The notes: generated by a model from the letters alone, not told the origin. 64,000 nt of DNA from Acinetobacter boissieri (GCF_900096955.1 NZ_FMYL01000008.1:62001-126000), one strand, 5' to 3'. Numbered from the stretch's first letter, positions 49,322 through 59,801 are shown. Numbers and translations are program-made.

Positions 49322-50710
49322 TTACCAGCGTACTTCGAATTTCTTTCGTAACCAAATGGCCAAGCTATTTAGTCCGATCATCATTGCAAGTAATACAATA
49401 ATTGCAGCTGCTGTACGTCCTTCAAAGAAATTACGCAACTCATTACCCTGCCATAAAAAGACTTGTACAGGTAATGCAGTCGATTGGTCTAATGGTGTTG
49501 TTGGTACACTTGCTACGAATGCGCTCATACCAATCAATAACAATGGTGCTGTTTCGCCTAATGCTTGTGCTACACCAATAATAGCACCTGTTAAAATACC
49601 TGGTAACGCTAAAGGTAGTACATGGTGAAATACCGTTTGCACGTTTGAAGCACCTAAACCTTGTGCAGCTTGGCGTATAGATGGCGGTACTGCTTTAAGT
49701 GATGCACGTGTTGTAATGATCACTGTTGGTAGAGTCATTAAACTCAGAACCAAACCACCAACTAATGGTGCGGAAAGAGGTAAATGCATCCAACCAATGA
49801 AGATTGCCGCCCCCAATAAACCAAAGACAATAGATGGTACAGCAGCCAAGTTATTGATATTTACTTCAATAATATCTGTAAGCAGATTTTTCTTAGCAAA
49901 CTCTTCAAGATAGATGGCACTTGCAACCCCTATTGGAATTGAAATAAAGATGACAATAAACATCATAAATAAAGACCCCATAAATGCACCTGCTAAACCA
50001 CTACTGGCAGGAGAACTTCTAGAATCGGTATTTGTGAAAATTTTAAAGTTAAACGTATTTTCTAAAATCCCTTGTGCTTTCATTTGATCAGCCAATTGAC
50101 GTATTTCAGGGCTGAGCTGTTGTTGTTCATCGGGTAAACTGCGATCAATTTTACCGGTTAACCAAACATCAACATTTGCGTCAGCTAAGAATTTCAAATC
50201 AACTGTTTGGCCGACTAAGCTTGGATCTGCAAACACCATATCACGTAAGCGATATGTTTCTGAGCTTGTATAAATACTCGCTAAATCACTTTCTTTACCC
50301 GCTAAAGCTTTATCTTTGGCAACAATGGCATGTGTAATGACTGCATCCCAGTCCACCATACTCATTTTAGTTTGCCAATCAACATAGCGCTCTTGGTAAA
50401 TTGCAGGAGATTCATCTTGCTTTTTAACAGGCGGTGCACCTGCATCAATCACTTTAGGATCAAAGTATACAGGCACTGTCATACTTGTTTGCCAAAACGC
50501 AGGCAGGCCTTTATATAAAATACTACCAAATAAAAGTGCAACAAAGAAAAGACCTGTAATCACCGAAAATAAACCTAAAAGTTTAAATCGTTTTTCTTTA
50601 CTATGACGCTTAGATAAAGAGTCAATAATAATTTGCTTTCTTTCTTGCTTTTTATCAACCGATGATTGGTCAGCCAATGCTGTACTTGCAGAACTATTAT
50701 TCATACTCAT
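49322..50710 (-). CDS. pstA: Phosphate ABC transporter permease PstA
   Basis: The 462-residue protein is longer than E. coli PstA (296). It has an N-terminal transmembrane helix at about 43-66 and a ~190-residue extracytoplasmic insertion before the permease core (about 240-460). The core carries the EAA loop 'QAAQGLGASNVQTVFHHVLP' (residues by its ends). The same long form is known in pseudomonads. It overlaps pstC by 4 nt and is followed by pstB. Confidence 0.94.
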   Translation of the reverse strand: MSMNNSSASTALADQSSVDKKQERKQIIIDSLSKRHSKEKRFKLLGLFSVITGLFFVALLFGSILYKGLPAFWQTSMTVPVYFDPKVIDAGAPPVKKQDESPAIYQERYVDWQTKMSMVDWDAVITHAIVAKDKALAGKESDLASIYTSSETYRLRDMVFADPSLVGQTVDLKFLADANVDVWLTGKIDRSLPDEQQQLSPEIRQLADQMKAQGILENTFNFKIFTNTDSRSSPASSGLAGAFMGSLFMMFIVIFISIPIGVASAIYLEEFAKKNLLTDIIEVNINNLAAVPSIVFGLLGAAIFIGWMHLPLSAPLVGGLVLSLMTLPTVIITTRASLKAVPPSIRQAAQGLGASNVQTVFHHVLPLALPGILTGAIIGVAQALGETAPLLLIGMSAFVASVPTTPLDQSTALPVQVFLWQGNELRNFFEGRTAAAIIVLLAMMIGLNSLAIWLRKKFEVRW

Positions 50711-52086
50711 TCATATTGCTCACGATATTTACGCACAATGTACAGTGCAATAATATTTAGACCCAAAGTAATCACAAACAGTGTTAATCCTAGCGCAAAT
50801 GCAACCAATGCTTGTGGACTTGCAAAGTCAGTATCACCTGTTAATTGGTTCACAATTGTAACCGTGACTGTAGATACTGCTTCTAGCGGATTAATTTGTA
50901 GCAGTGGACTATTACCAGCAGCCAGCACCACAATCATCGTTTCACCAATCGCACGTGATGCAGCCAATAAAAATGCACCCACAATACCCGGTAAAGCTGC
51001 AGGCAAAATAACCTGACGAATGGTTTCAGACTTAGTTGAACCTAGGCCTAGTGAACCGTCTCTGAGTGCACGTGGTACTTGGGTAATAATGTCATCTGAG
51101 AGTGATGATACAAATGGGATAATCATAATTCCCATAACAAATCCGGCAGTTAATGCACTAGTTGCATTAATATGAATGCCTACCATCTCGCCAATGAGTT
51201 TAAAGAATGGGCCAATAACCATCAGTGCAAATACACCATATACAATGGTTGGGATACCTGCCAAAATTTCAATAATAGGTTTTGCCCATGCACGTAACCG
51301 TGGCGATGCGTATTCAGCTAAATAAATTGCAATAAATAATCCGATTGGAATAGCAACAAGCAAAGCAATTGCACTGACGAGTAAAGTACCCCAAAGCAAC
51401 GGCAGTAAACCATAGCTACCATCTGATGTACCACTGGTTGTAAAACCTGGGTCCCATTGTGTACCAAAGAAAAATTGTGTTGGGTTAACAAAATGGAAAA
51501 ATCTAAGTGCTTCGCTAAACATTGACATCACAATGCCAATGGTCGTTAAAATAGCAACCCCTGAACATAACGCAAGTGCAATACGAATAAACCGCTCAAC
51601 ATAATTTCTTGCACGGTATTTTTGTTGAACTTTTTTATGTGCAAAAACTAGACCGGCTAAAGCAATACAAACCACAACTGCAAATTGTGCATAATCGCCA
51701 ATTTTCATAGCGCTAGCATAATGTGCTGCAGCGGAAAGCTCATAAGGTTGTGCTTGATCTGTTACACCAAAACCTGAAGCAATCGCTTGTACTCGATCAA
51801 GTAAAACTTCTTTACTCGAAACATCTAAATGTGAAAGCACCTCTGCTGGTATTTGAGAAAAAACCATTTGTCGAAGTAGCATTGGCTCAACAAAGTTCCA
51901 TATTCCAAAAATAAGAATTGCTGGAATACCACACCATAAAGCAACCAGTGCGCCGTAATAACCTGGTCTTGAATGTAATGTTGCAGAATTATTGCCCTGA
52001 CCTGCAATATGGCGACTTTTTCTCAGACCGAACTGATAGCCTACCGCAACAACAGCAAGTAACACACCCAAAAGAAGCAGATTCAT
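50707..52086 (-). CDS. pstC: Phosphate ABC transporter permease PstC
   Basis: The 459-residue permease is also longer than E. coli PstC (319). It has two to three N-terminal helices (one near the start at about 1-17, another at about 48-66) and an extra periplasmic segment before the core at about 195-455. The core has 'RALRDGSLGLGSTKSETIRQV' (by its ends) and 'LPAALPGIVGAFLLAASRAIG'-type regions. It lies 79 bp after pstS and overlaps pstA. Confidence 0.94.
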   Translation of the reverse strand: MNLLLLGVLLAVVAVGYQFGLRKSRHIAGQGNNSATLHSRPGYYGALVALWCGIPAILIFGIWNFVEPMLLRQMVFSQIPAEVLSHLDVSSKEVLLDRVQAIASGFGVTDQAQPYELSAAAHYASAMKIGDYAQFAVVVCIALAGLVFAHKKVQQKYRARNYVERFIRIALALCSGVAILTTIGIVMSMFSEALRFFHFVNPTQFFFGTQWDPGFTTSGTSDGSYGLLPLLWGTLLVSAIALLVAIPIGLFIAIYLAEYASPRLRAWAKPIIEILAGIPTIVYGVFALMVIGPFFKLIGEMVGIHINATSALTAGFVMGIMIIPFVSSLSDDIITQVPRALRDGSLGLGSTKSETIRQVILPAALPGIVGAFLLAASRAIGETMIVVLAAGNSPLLQINPLEAVSTVTVTIVNQLTGDTDFASPQALVAFALGLTLFVITLGLNIIALYIVRKYREQYE

Positions 52087-52165
52087 ATCATCTCCGCTAT
52101 GTATTATATAAAAACTAAAAAAGGTGGGGATGAGTCACCCCATCCTCACCTTAAAATGTATTGCA

Positions 52166-53197
52166 TTACTTTACATATTTACCAGCTTTAAAGTCAGCAA
52201 GTATTTGTGCTCGCTCAGCGTCAGACATAGAAATTAAACCAGCTTTATCTAGCTTAGATCCCTTACCTGAGATTTTCTTGCTTAAGAAGAATTCTACATA
52301 CTGCGGTAAGCCTTTAATTACTTTTGTATGCTCGCCTTTCACATAGAAAAATAAAGGACGTGATACAATGTATGAACCATTAAGAACTGTTTTTTCACTT
52401 GGCTCTACACCATTCACAGTTGCAACACGTAAACGGTCTTTATTTTGGTCATAGAAGCCTAAACCAAACACACCCACAGAGTTAGGCGATGTTTTTAAAC
52501 GTGCTAAAGTTTCTGTGTAATCCCCAGAAATTTCTACAACACGACCGTCTTTACGGAAAGTAGAACATGCTTTTACACGATCGTCTTTAGGTAAGTTTTT
52601 ATAGTATTCGTAAGTTTCACAACCAGCATCAATCATTTTCTCTTGGAATACTTCACGTGTTCCGTGGTTAGACGCTGGAATAACAAGTGTAATTGGCTCA
52701 TTTGGTAAAGACGGATCAATTTGGCTCCAGTTTGTATACGGGTTTGGAACCAACTTACCATTTGATGGCAATTGTGCAGCAAGTGCAGCAAATACGTGAT
52801 GTGGCTTTAATTTAAACGCAGGTTTTGAAGCATTTGATGCAAATACAATACCGTCATAACCAATTTTAATTTCTTGAATTTGACGAACACCCGCTTTGCG
52901 ACAACCTTCAATTTCAGTGTCTTTAATTTTACGTGAGGCATTTGCAATATCTGTTGTGTTATCACCAACACCTTGACAGAATTGCTTCAAACCACCACCC
53001 GTACCGCCTGAACCAACAACAGGTGTTTTGTATTGAGGAAAAGTACTACCAAATTCTTCTGCAACAATACTTGCGTATGGCAATACTGTTGAAGAACCAG
53101 AAATCTGGATGGTGTCACGTGCAGCATTTACGTTTGCAGCAAAAGCTGCACCTGAAATTGCTAGTGCAAGTGTTGCATATTTTTTACTTAACTTCAT
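52166..53197 (-). CDS. pstS: Phosphate ABC transporter substrate-binding protein PstS
   Basis: PstS captures phosphate in the periplasm. The 343-residue protein has a signal peptide ('MKLSKKYATLALAISGAAFA', cleavage near residue 26) and phosphate-binding motifs 'IQISGSSTVLPYASIVAEEF' and 'VGSGGTGGGLKQFCQG'. I chose ATG 53197, with GAGAG at good spacing; 53203 is two codons upstream and lacks a spaced ribosome-binding site. A Pho-box array precedes it. Confidence 0.96.
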   Translation of the reverse strand: MKLSKKYATLALAISGAAFAANVNAARDTIQISGSSTVLPYASIVAEEFGSTFPQYKTPVVGSGGTGGGLKQFCQGVGDNTTDIANASRKIKDTEIEGCRKAGVRQIQEIKIGYDGIVFASNASKPAFKLKPHHVFAALAAQLPSNGKLVPNPYTNWSQIDPSLPNEPITLVIPASNHGTREVFQEKMIDAGCETYEYYKNLPKDDRVKACSTFRKDGRVVEISGDYTETLARLKTSPNSVGVFGLGFYDQNKDRLRVATVNGVEPSEKTVLNGSYIVSRPLFFYVKGEHTKVIKGLPQYVEFFLSKKISGKGSKLDKAGLISMSDAERAQILADFKAGKYVK

Positions 53198-53262
53198 TGT
53201 CATCTCTCAATGCCTCAAACTTACTTTACTCATAGTAAAGTGTGTTATACCGTGCTTTCTTG

Positions 53263-53268
53263 ATTATA
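53263..53268 (-). promoter_or_regulatory. -10 element of the pst operon
   Basis: TATAAT on the minus strand lies 15 bp downstream of the first Pho-box heptamer and 66 bp before the pstS ATG. Confidence 0.5.
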
Positions 53269-53283
53269 TTCTGATTTGTTTAT

Positions 53284-53334
53284 ATGACAGTTAAGTTACA
53301 AATAGATGACGATTTAATTATGTTTTATGACAAC
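53284..53334 (-). promoter_or_regulatory. Phased Pho-box array upstream of pstSCAB
   Basis: On the minus strand, heptamers CTGTCAT (53284-53290), TTGTAAC (53295-53301) and TCGTCAT (53306-53312) are separated by 4-bp AT-rich spacers, giving an 11-bp period. A further TTGTCAT (53328-53334) is in phase two periods away. This is the PhoB binding pattern, so phosphate-starvation control is expected. Confidence 0.7.
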
Positions 53335-53363
53335 AAAAAAGGCTACCGAAGTAGCCTTTTTCT
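53335..53363 (-). terminator. Terminator of the dat-ddc operon
   Basis: The stem AAGGCTAC/GTAGCCTT is followed by T residues on the minus strand, immediately downstream of the ddc stop codon and overlapping the edge of the Pho-box region. Confidence 0.75.
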
Positions 53364-54881
53364 CTAAGAAATTGGTGGTGTATAAGTACCATCAACAATA
53401 GAAGCTTTTATACGCTCAGATTCAGTTAAAATCTGCTCAAACAAAGCTTTCACATTATCTAAAGTGGCTACAGGACTCAATAAAGTCATTTTTAGAGACT
53501 GTACATCGCCTACTTTAGTTACACCTACATTCGCCTCACCACGTGCAAACAATTCGTCTGCAATATTTTGGTTTAGACTATCAATGTATTCTACTGGATA
53601 ACCTTCTGGCACAACTCTAAACAATACAGAAGCAAATTGAGGCTGTAACAACAACTCTAATTCTTCAGTATTTTCAATATACTGAGCAACTTCAATAGAT
53701 AGCTTAATACCATGATCAATCATTGAACCATAAAGATCTTCACCCAATGCTTCAATGGTCATCCACAATTTTAGCGCATCGAAACGGCGTGTCGTTTGTA
53801 ATGATTTTGACACTAAGTTTGGCACACCATGCTCTTCATCATATGCTGAGTTTAAATACTCTGCTTCATAATGCATAAAGCGATAGTTTGCTTCATCTTT
53901 CAGTAAAAACGCACCACAACTAATGGTTTGGAAATAATGCTTATGGAAATCTAGTGTCACAGAATCTGCTTTTTCTATACCATCTAACCAGTGGCGATAG
54001 TCATTTGACAGAATAAGTGCTCCACCCCATGCAGCATCTATATGCATCCATGCACCATACTTTTCAGTAATAGTACGAATCTCTTGAAGCGGGTCAATTG
54101 CACCTGCGTCTGTTGTACCGGCAGTCGCAACCACACAAGCAACGATTTTACCTTCTGCCTGCAATGTTGCCATGGTCTGTTCTAGCGCCACAACATCCAT
54201 TTGCGCACGGTCGTTTACAGGAACAGTGACAACCGACTGGAAACCCATACCCATGAGTGCCATATTCTTTTGCACGGAAAAGTGTGCATTTTCAGAACAA
54301 ATGACTTTAACTTTCTGCATTGCTTCGCTTGGAATACCATCACGCTGTACAGAGTGACCTTGCCAATGCGTTGCAATACATTTATCACGTGCTAGCAGTA
54401 CACCCATAAGGTTTGACTGTGTACCACCCGATGTAAACACGCCTGCTTGGCCTACACCATAGCCCACTTTTTGACGTAACCAATCAATCAGCTGAACTTC
54501 CATCAATGAACCTGCTGGGCTTTGATCCCATGAATCCATTGATTGGTTGGTTGCATTAATCAGTACTTCAGCAATTTGACTCACAACCATAGTTGGACAA
54601 TGTAAATGTGCTAAAGAGTGTGGGTGGTGTACTTTTAAACTTTTGTTTAAAAAAAGTTCAACCATACGCTGCAATGCAACAGATACGCCTAAGCCTTCTT
54701 TGTTCGCATTAAAAGCAATTTCTGAACGTAGCGATTTAATGCTACCCCCAGTATACATTTTGTCATTTTGCAACCATGCACTTACTGCTTTAACAGCATT
54801 TTCCATTGCTGACTCATAGTCAGCAATGGATTGTGCATCATTACATAACAACGCTTGGCGATGTTGTGTAATATTTGTCAT
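53364..54881 (-). CDS. ddc: L-2,4-diaminobutyrate decarboxylase
   Basis: This group II PLP decarboxylase makes 1,3-diaminopropane from L-2,4-diaminobutyrate. The 505-residue protein has the PLP lysine in '[18 protein letters not shown]', '[16 protein letters not shown]' and '[20 protein letters not shown]'. It follows dat by 3 nt, the conserved Acinetobacter arrangement that identifies the substrate. The protein is cytoplasmic. Confidence 0.93.
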   Translation of the reverse strand: MTNITQHRQALLCNDAQSIADYESAMENAVKAVSAWLQNDKMYTGGSIKSLRSEIAFNANKEGLGVSVALQRMVELFLNKSLKVHHPHSLAHLHCPTMVVSQIAEVLINATNQSMDSWDQSPAGSLMEVQLIDWLRQKVGYGVGQAGVFTSGGTQSNLMGVLLARDKCIATHWQGHSVQRDGIPSEAMQKVKVICSENAHFSVQKNMALMGMGFQSVVTVPVNDRAQMDVVALEQTMATLQAEGKIVACVVATAGTTDAGAIDPLQEIRTITEKYGAWMHIDAAWGGALILSNDYRHWLDGIEKADSVTLDFHKHYFQTISCGAFLLKDEANYRFMHYEAEYLNSAYDEEHGVPNLVSKSLQTTRRFDALKLWMTIEALGEDLYGSMIDHGIKLSIEVAQYIENTEELELLLQPQFASVLFRVVPEGYPVEYIDSLNQNIADELFARGEANVGVTKVGDVQSLKMTLLSPVATLDNVKALFEQILTESERIKASIVDGTYTPPIS

Positions 54882-54884
54882 GAC

Positions 54885-56258
54885 TTAAGCACCTCGAACC
54901 GTAGCTAGAGCATCTACAAGCGATTTTTCAAAACGCTTAATGAGTTCTTCGGTTTCTTCTTGCGTAATAATCAATGGGCAAAGCAAGCGAATGACTGTGC
55001 CATGACGTCCACCTTTCTCAAGCAACAATTGGTTATTAAAACATGCAGTTTGAATTGCAGTAGCAAGCTTTGGATCTGCAGGGTATGAACCCATATGATC
55101 AGCACTTTGATGCTCATCTACAATTTCAATACCAATCATCAAACCACGGCCACGCACATTGCCAATACATGGGAATTTTTCTGCAAGTTTTTTCATCGCA
55201 TTTTGAATAAATTCACCACGATCATGCGCGTTTTGTGCAAGGTTTTGTGACTTCATGACTTCTAAAGATGCTAAACCTGTGCCCATTGCAAGTTGGTTAC
55301 CACGGAATGTCCCCGTATGTGCACCCGGTTGCCACGCATCAAATTTACGCTTAATACCAAGTACAGCAAGCGGTAAACCTGCGCCAACAGCTTTAGACAT
55401 CACAATCACATCTGGCTCAATACCTGCATGTTCAAATGCAAACATTTTACCTGAACGTGAGAAACCTGCTTGAACTTCGTCTAAAATAAGTACAATGCCA
55501 TGTTTTTCAGTCACTTCACGAATTTTTTTCAGCCATTTAGTTGGTGCAACAACAACGCCACCTTCACCTTGAATCGCTTCTAAAATCACAGCTGCAGGCT
55601 TTGTTACACCACTTTCAACATCTTCAATAAACTGTTCAAAATAGTATGTTAAAGCATCTACACCAGCTTCCCCACCAACACCAATTGGGCAACGGTATTC
55701 ATGTGGGTACGGCAAAAACTGTACGCCTGGCATAAGGTTATTAACTGCATTTTTTGCACTCAAGTTACCTGTCACAGACAACGAGCCATGCGTCATACCA
55801 TGATAACCACCAGAAAAACTAATAATTGAACTACGTCCAGTATATGTTTTTGCAAGCTTCATTGCAGCTTCAGTTGCATCTGCACCTGATGGACCACAAA
55901 ACTGTAAACAATATGCTTCTTTACCACCTGGTAATTCAGCCAATAAAGTTTCAGTAAACTTATCTTTTAACGGCGTTGTTAAATCGAGTGTGTGTAATGG
56001 AATACCACTAGTCAAAGTATCTTGAATACTTTGAATCACAGCAGGATGATTATGACCTAGAGCAAGCGTACCTGCCCCAGCTAAACAGTCAAGGTACTCT
56101 CTACCTTCAACATCAGTAACCCAACAACCTTGTGCTTTCGCTATCGCTAACGGCAATTTACGTGGATAACTACGCACATTTGATTCCATCTGACTTTGGC
56201 GAGTCAGGTAATATTCATTTGTGGAATGGTTGGCAGAATTTACAGAATTAACGCTCAT
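54885..56258 (-). CDS. dat: Diaminobutyrate-2-oxoglutarate aminotransferase
   Basis: Dat forms L-2,4-diaminobutyrate from aspartate semialdehyde and glutamate. The 457-residue class III aminotransferase shows '[19 protein letters not shown]', '[20 protein letters not shown]' and the PLP lysine in '[18 protein letters not shown]'. Its pairing with ddc supports this assignment over other class III aminotransferases (for example EctB). Confidence 0.93.
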   Translation of the reverse strand: MSVNSVNSANHSTNEYYLTRQSQMESNVRSYPRKLPLAIAKAQGCWVTDVEGREYLDCLAGAGTLALGHNHPAVIQSIQDTLTSGIPLHTLDLTTPLKDKFTETLLAELPGGKEAYCLQFCGPSGADATEAAMKLAKTYTGRSSIISFSGGYHGMTHGSLSVTGNLSAKNAVNNLMPGVQFLPYPHEYRCPIGVGGEAGVDALTYYFEQFIEDVESGVTKPAAVILEAIQGEGGVVVAPTKWLKKIREVTEKHGIVLILDEVQAGFSRSGKMFAFEHAGIEPDVIVMSKAVGAGLPLAVLGIKRKFDAWQPGAHTGTFRGNQLAMGTGLASLEVMKSQNLAQNAHDRGEFIQNAMKKLAEKFPCIGNVRGRGLMIGIEIVDEHQSADHMGSYPADPKLATAIQTACFNNQLLLEKGGRHGTVIRLLCPLIITQEETEELIKRFEKSLVDALATVRGA

Positions 56259-56714
56259 ATCGGATTACCATCTCAGATAAGGGTTGAAAGAAATAAGTCT
56301 GATGACGTAAGGTCTTTTGACTCGGTGCTTTAGGAGTTTCTAGCTAGCTGTATGATTTACAATAAATAACTAGGAGGGCGATGATACGCTTTTTTATATA
56401 AAAATAAAGACCCAAGGTCATTTTATTTCTATTTTTTACCACAGCGTACTCCGACATCACTTTACCTAGTGTAATCTTGATTAAATGAAAAAACAAAAAC
56501 AAAGCTTACAATGAGGTGACACCAATGTGACACATTCATTAAACCACGATAAAAACAAGTAAAAAGACAAACATAAGATGTTGTTATATATTATTTTATT
56601 TAAAAAACTTCATTATAAAAACAATATATTTTTTTACAAAGCCCCTACAAAAAAGCATGCGTATTCACACATCTTTTTTGCATACACTAAATAGTAAATT
56701 TAAGGATCAAATGT
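56259..56714. other. Divergent intergenic region between dat and the SIMPL gene
   Basis: This 456-bp gap carries the dat leader on the minus strand and the promoter region of the SIMPL gene on the plus strand. It holds a phased direct repeat (56516-56533, listed separately) and the imperfect palindrome GACC-CAA-GGTC around 56409-56419. No convincing gene is present. Confidence 0.5.
56516..56533 (+). promoter_or_regulatory. 11-bp phased direct repeat GTGACAC upstream of the SIMPL gene
   Basis: GTGACAC-CAAT-GTGACAC is two exact heptamers with a 4-bp spacer, the geometry of OmpR/PhoB-type response-regulator sites. It lies ~180 bp upstream of the SIMPL gene and ~255 bp upstream of dat. The regulator is unknown. 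Confidence 0.4.
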
Positions 56715-57413
56715 ATGCGTAAAATCTTATTAGCCACACTACCACTCATGTTAGCAACATCTGTGTTTGCCGCAGACAATTCAAGCACCAATTACAATAT
56801 TGTGAATATCCAAGCAGAAGCGTCTAAAGATGTTCACAATGATCAAATGCTTGCGGTACTCTATATTGAAAAAAGTAATGCCCAAACAGCTATACTCGCA
56901 AACCAAATCAATCAAGCCATGAATCAAGCAACTACACTTGGGCAAAAATACCCTACAGTCAAAATGGAAACAGGCCAACAAAGCACTTACCCAATTTATG
57001 ACAACGACAGCCAAAAACTTAAAGAATGGCGTAGCCGTGCAGAAGTACGTTTAAAAAGTACAGATTTTAAAGCCATGAGCCAACTCATCAGCACATTACA
57101 AAACACGTTTCAAACTGAATCTATCCAATTTAATGTATCAGATCAACAAAGACAGCTTGTTGAAAATGAACTTATGGTGAGTGCAAGTCAAAACTTTCAA
57201 AAACGTGCGCAACTGATCACTCAAACATGGCAAAAAAATAAATATCAGTTGGTTAACTTAGATTTAAGAAGTAATGAACAGTCATTTATACAACCTCGCA
57301 TGCTAATGGCTTCGAGTAAAATGATGGCAGCCAGTGCACCACCTGCTCAAGATTTCAATGCAGGTGACAGTAAAGTGTCTGTCACAGCAAGTGGCTCAAT
57401 ACAACTTGACTAA
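56715..57413 (+). CDS. SIMPL-domain (DUF541) periplasmic protein
   Basis: The 232-residue protein has a signal peptide ('MRKILLATLPLMLATSVFA') and the SIMPL layout: 'NIVNIQAEASKDVHNDQMLAVLYIE' in its first strands (by its ends), a central helix pair and 'WRSRAEVRLKSTDFKAMSQLI'. A C-terminal 'KVSVTASGSIQLD' closes it. SIMPL proteins have been linked to stress protection and outer-membrane maintenance, but no mechanism is established. ATG 56715 follows AAGGA. Confidence 0.82.
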   Translation: MRKILLATLPLMLATSVFAADNSSTNYNIVNIQAEASKDVHNDQMLAVLYIEKSNAQTAILANQINQAMNQATTLGQKYPTVKMETGQQSTYPIYDNDSQKLKEWRSRAEVRLKSTDFKAMSQLISTLQNTFQTESIQFNVSDQQRQLVENELMVSASQNFQKRAQLITQTWQKNKYQLVNLDLRSNEQSFIQPRMLMASSKMMAASAPPAQDFNAGDSKVSVTASGSIQLD

Positions 57414-57482
57414 AATATGACAGATTAAAAACATGACATTTACTTGTCATGAAATAGATATGATCTGTCACATAATGGCAAT

Positions 57483-57513
57483 AAAAAACCAGCGACTATG
57501 CGCTGGTTTTTTA
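57483..57513. terminator. Bidirectional terminator between the SIMPL gene and tyrA-aroA
   Basis: The stem AAAACCAGCG/CGCTGGTTTT is flanked by A- and T-runs. Confidence 0.85.
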
Positions 57514-57527
57514 TAATACATGACAGG

Positions 57528-59774
57528 TTAGTCTATGGTATCAATACTTAAACCTGCTTCATTAGCAAGTTGAGTAAAGGTTGGGAAACTAGTTGCAACA
57601 GTTTCTGTACCATGAATGGTCACTTTTTCAGATGCACGAATCCCTGCAATACTAAAGCTCATCGCAATACGATGGTCGTGGTGTGACTGTACGTCTGCAC
57701 CTGTAAAAATTGGTGACCAATCGCCAGACTTACCCTTCCCTTCAATGATAATACCGTCTGGTGTTGGCGTACAATCAATACCCATCGCTTGCAAACCATC
57801 TACCATCACTTGAATACGATCCGACTCTTTAACACGTAACTCTGCTGCACCTGTTAATATTGTACGACCTTCTGCACACGATGCCGCCACAAAAAGGGCT
57901 GGGAATTCATCAATCGCTAAAGGTACTTGATCTTCAGGAATGTGAATCCCTTTTAAAGTGCGTGTACCACGAATACGAATATCTGCAATCGGCTCCCCAC
58001 CCGCAATACGAGGGTTATTTACTGAAATATCAGCACCCATTTGCTTTAATATTTCAATCACGCCCGTACGTGTTGGATTAATACCTACTGCTTCTAAAGT
58101 CACATCTGAATCTTCACAAATGGCTGCAGCAACCATAAAAAATGCTGCTGATGAAATATCTGAAGGCACCTGAATATCTGTACCAACAAGCTTACCGCCA
58201 CCATTTAGAGTAATCGTATTACCTTCAGTTTTTACGTCATAACCAAAAGCACGTAACATACGCTCGGTATGGTCACGTGTTGGCTCAGGTTCTACCACTG
58301 AAGTTTCACCCGCCGCCCACAAACCTGCCAATAAAATACCAGATTTCACTTGTGCGGAAGCCATTGGCAACTCGTAATGAATTCCTTGTAATGCTTGCTT
58401 ACCCGTAATACTGACAGGTGGCGTACCTTTTTCACCTGTCGTTTGAATATTTGCACCCATTGCACGAAGTGGTTTTGCAATACGTTCCATTGGACGTTTA
58501 GACAGTGATGCATCACCTGTCATTACTGTATCAAACTGCTGTGCAGCAAGCATGCCTGACAGCAAACGCATACTGGTACCTGAGTTACCCATATACAATG
58601 CTTTTGTTGGTGCTTTTAAACCCGACATCCCTACGCCATGAATAGTGACTTTGCCATCGTTAGGCCCTTCAATGTGCACACCCATGTCTTTAAAGGCTTG
58701 TAATGTTGCCAGTGCATCTTCACCTTCTAAAAAACCAGTGACATTGGTGATGCCTTCAGCAATTGAACCAAACATAATGGAACGGTGAGAGACTGACTTA
58801 TCACCAGGAATTGTAAATGTACCTTTAAAATGGTGCTTTTTAGGTAAAATTGAAAATTGTTGAGTCACTTGTTTCTCCAAAACAGTATTCTTTTTCAGCA
58901 TATGGTTAAAGTGTTGTCGTGCAGATTGTGCTTCTTTCAGCACTTGCATTAACTGATTTGAATCATCTTTTTCGATCAGCGTGCGAATACTGCATAATTG
59001 CGATTCAAAACCATCTACTGCCTTTAATATCGCATCTTTATTTGATAAAAAAATATCATGCCACATTTGTGGGTCCGAAGCCGCAATACGAGAAAAATCT
59101 CTAAAACCACCTGCAGCGTAACGAAAAATATCCAAATTATCTTGTCTATTGGTAAATTGCGCCACCAAATTAAATGCCATTAAATGTGGCAAATGACTGG
59201 TGTGTGCAAGTACTTCATCATGTTTTTCTACAGACATACACACCACTTCTGCACCAGTAGCTTGCCAAAGCTGTGTGAGACGTTGTACAGCCCACGAAGC
59301 AGAACATTCAAGTGGCGTTAAAATAATTTTATGCCCTACAAATAAATCTGCCTTACCTGCATGAACACCTGTATGTTCACTGCCTGCAATTGGATGACCA
59401 GGCACAAAACCCTGAGGAAGTTGACCAAATACCTTTTCTGCCGCAGCAACCACATTGCCTTTGGTACTACCCACATCAGTCAAAATGGTATTTTCACCAA
59501 TATATGGCGCAATACGCTGTAAGACAACTTCAGTCGCCTGCACAGGTAAGGCCAAAATAACAAGGTCTGCCCCTTGTACTGCAGTTACAGGATCGGTATA
59601 CCCTTCAGTAATCAGACCAAGTGCTTTAGCGTCTTGCCATGTTTGCTCTGAACGTGTTGATGCAACGACATGTTCAGCAAGATGTTGTTGCTGTATCACC
59701 CTTGCCAAACTTGACCCAATCAGACCAAAGCCAATAAAAGCAACTTTTTTAAACAATGGTTGTGTCATATCCAT
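57528..59774 (-). CDS. tyrA-aroA: Fused prephenate dehydrogenase / EPSP synthase
   Basis: One 748-residue protein carries two enzymes. Residues ~1-300 are a TyrA-type prephenate (arogenate) dehydrogenase with the Rossmann 'VAFIGFGLIGSSLARVI' and 'PIAGSEHTGVHAG'. Residues ~310-748 are AroA, with 'IPGDKSVSHRSIMFGS', 'YMGNSGTSMRLLSG' and 'DHRIAMSFSIAG'. The two act in separate steps of aromatic amino acid synthesis. The fusion is known in Acinetobacter and relatives. It is downstream of pheA on the same strand, 27 bp apart. Confidence 0.96.
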   Translation of the reverse strand: MDMTQPLFKKVAFIGFGLIGSSLARVIQQQHLAEHVVASTRSEQTWQDAKALGLITEGYTDPVTAVQGADLVILALPVQATEVVLQRIAPYIGENTILTDVGSTKGNVVAAAEKVFGQLPQGFVPGHPIAGSEHTGVHAGKADLFVGHKIILTPLECSASWAVQRLTQLWQATGAEVVCMSVEKHDEVLAHTSHLPHLMAFNLVAQFTNRQDNLDIFRYAAGGFRDFSRIAASDPQMWHDIFLSNKDAILKAVDGFESQLCSIRTLIEKDDSNQLMQVLKEAQSARQHFNHMLKKNTVLEKQVTQQFSILPKKHHFKGTFTIPGDKSVSHRSIMFGSIAEGITNVTGFLEGEDALATLQAFKDMGVHIEGPNDGKVTIHGVGMSGLKAPTKALYMGNSGTSMRLLSGMLAAQQFDTVMTGDASLSKRPMERIAKPLRAMGANIQTTGEKGTPPVSITGKQALQGIHYELPMASAQVKSGILLAGLWAAGETSVVEPEPTRDHTERMLRAFGYDVKTEGNTITLNGGGKLVGTDIQVPSDISSAAFFMVAAAICEDSDVTLEAVGINPTRTGVIEILKQMGADISVNNPRIAGGEPIADIRIRGTRTLKGIHIPEDQVPLAIDEFPALFVAASCAEGRTILTGAAELRVKESDRIQVMVDGLQAMGIDCTPTPDGIIIEGKGKSGDWSPIFTGADVQSHHDHRIAMSFSIAGIRASEKVTIHGTETVATSFPTFTQLANEAGLSIDTID

Positions 59775-59801
59775 CGGCTTACCTTTTCCATGTCACTTTA
59801 T

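Noticed and set aside
56290..56400. A possible structured RNA leader on the minus strand ahead of dat, with a short stretch resembling CACCGAGTC.
   Set aside because: No stable stem could be drawn by eye, and the match to known RNA elements is too short.
57528..59774. TyrA-AroA as a novel fusion.
   Set aside because: This fusion is known in Acinetobacter and related bacteria, so it is described as a feature and not as a discovery.
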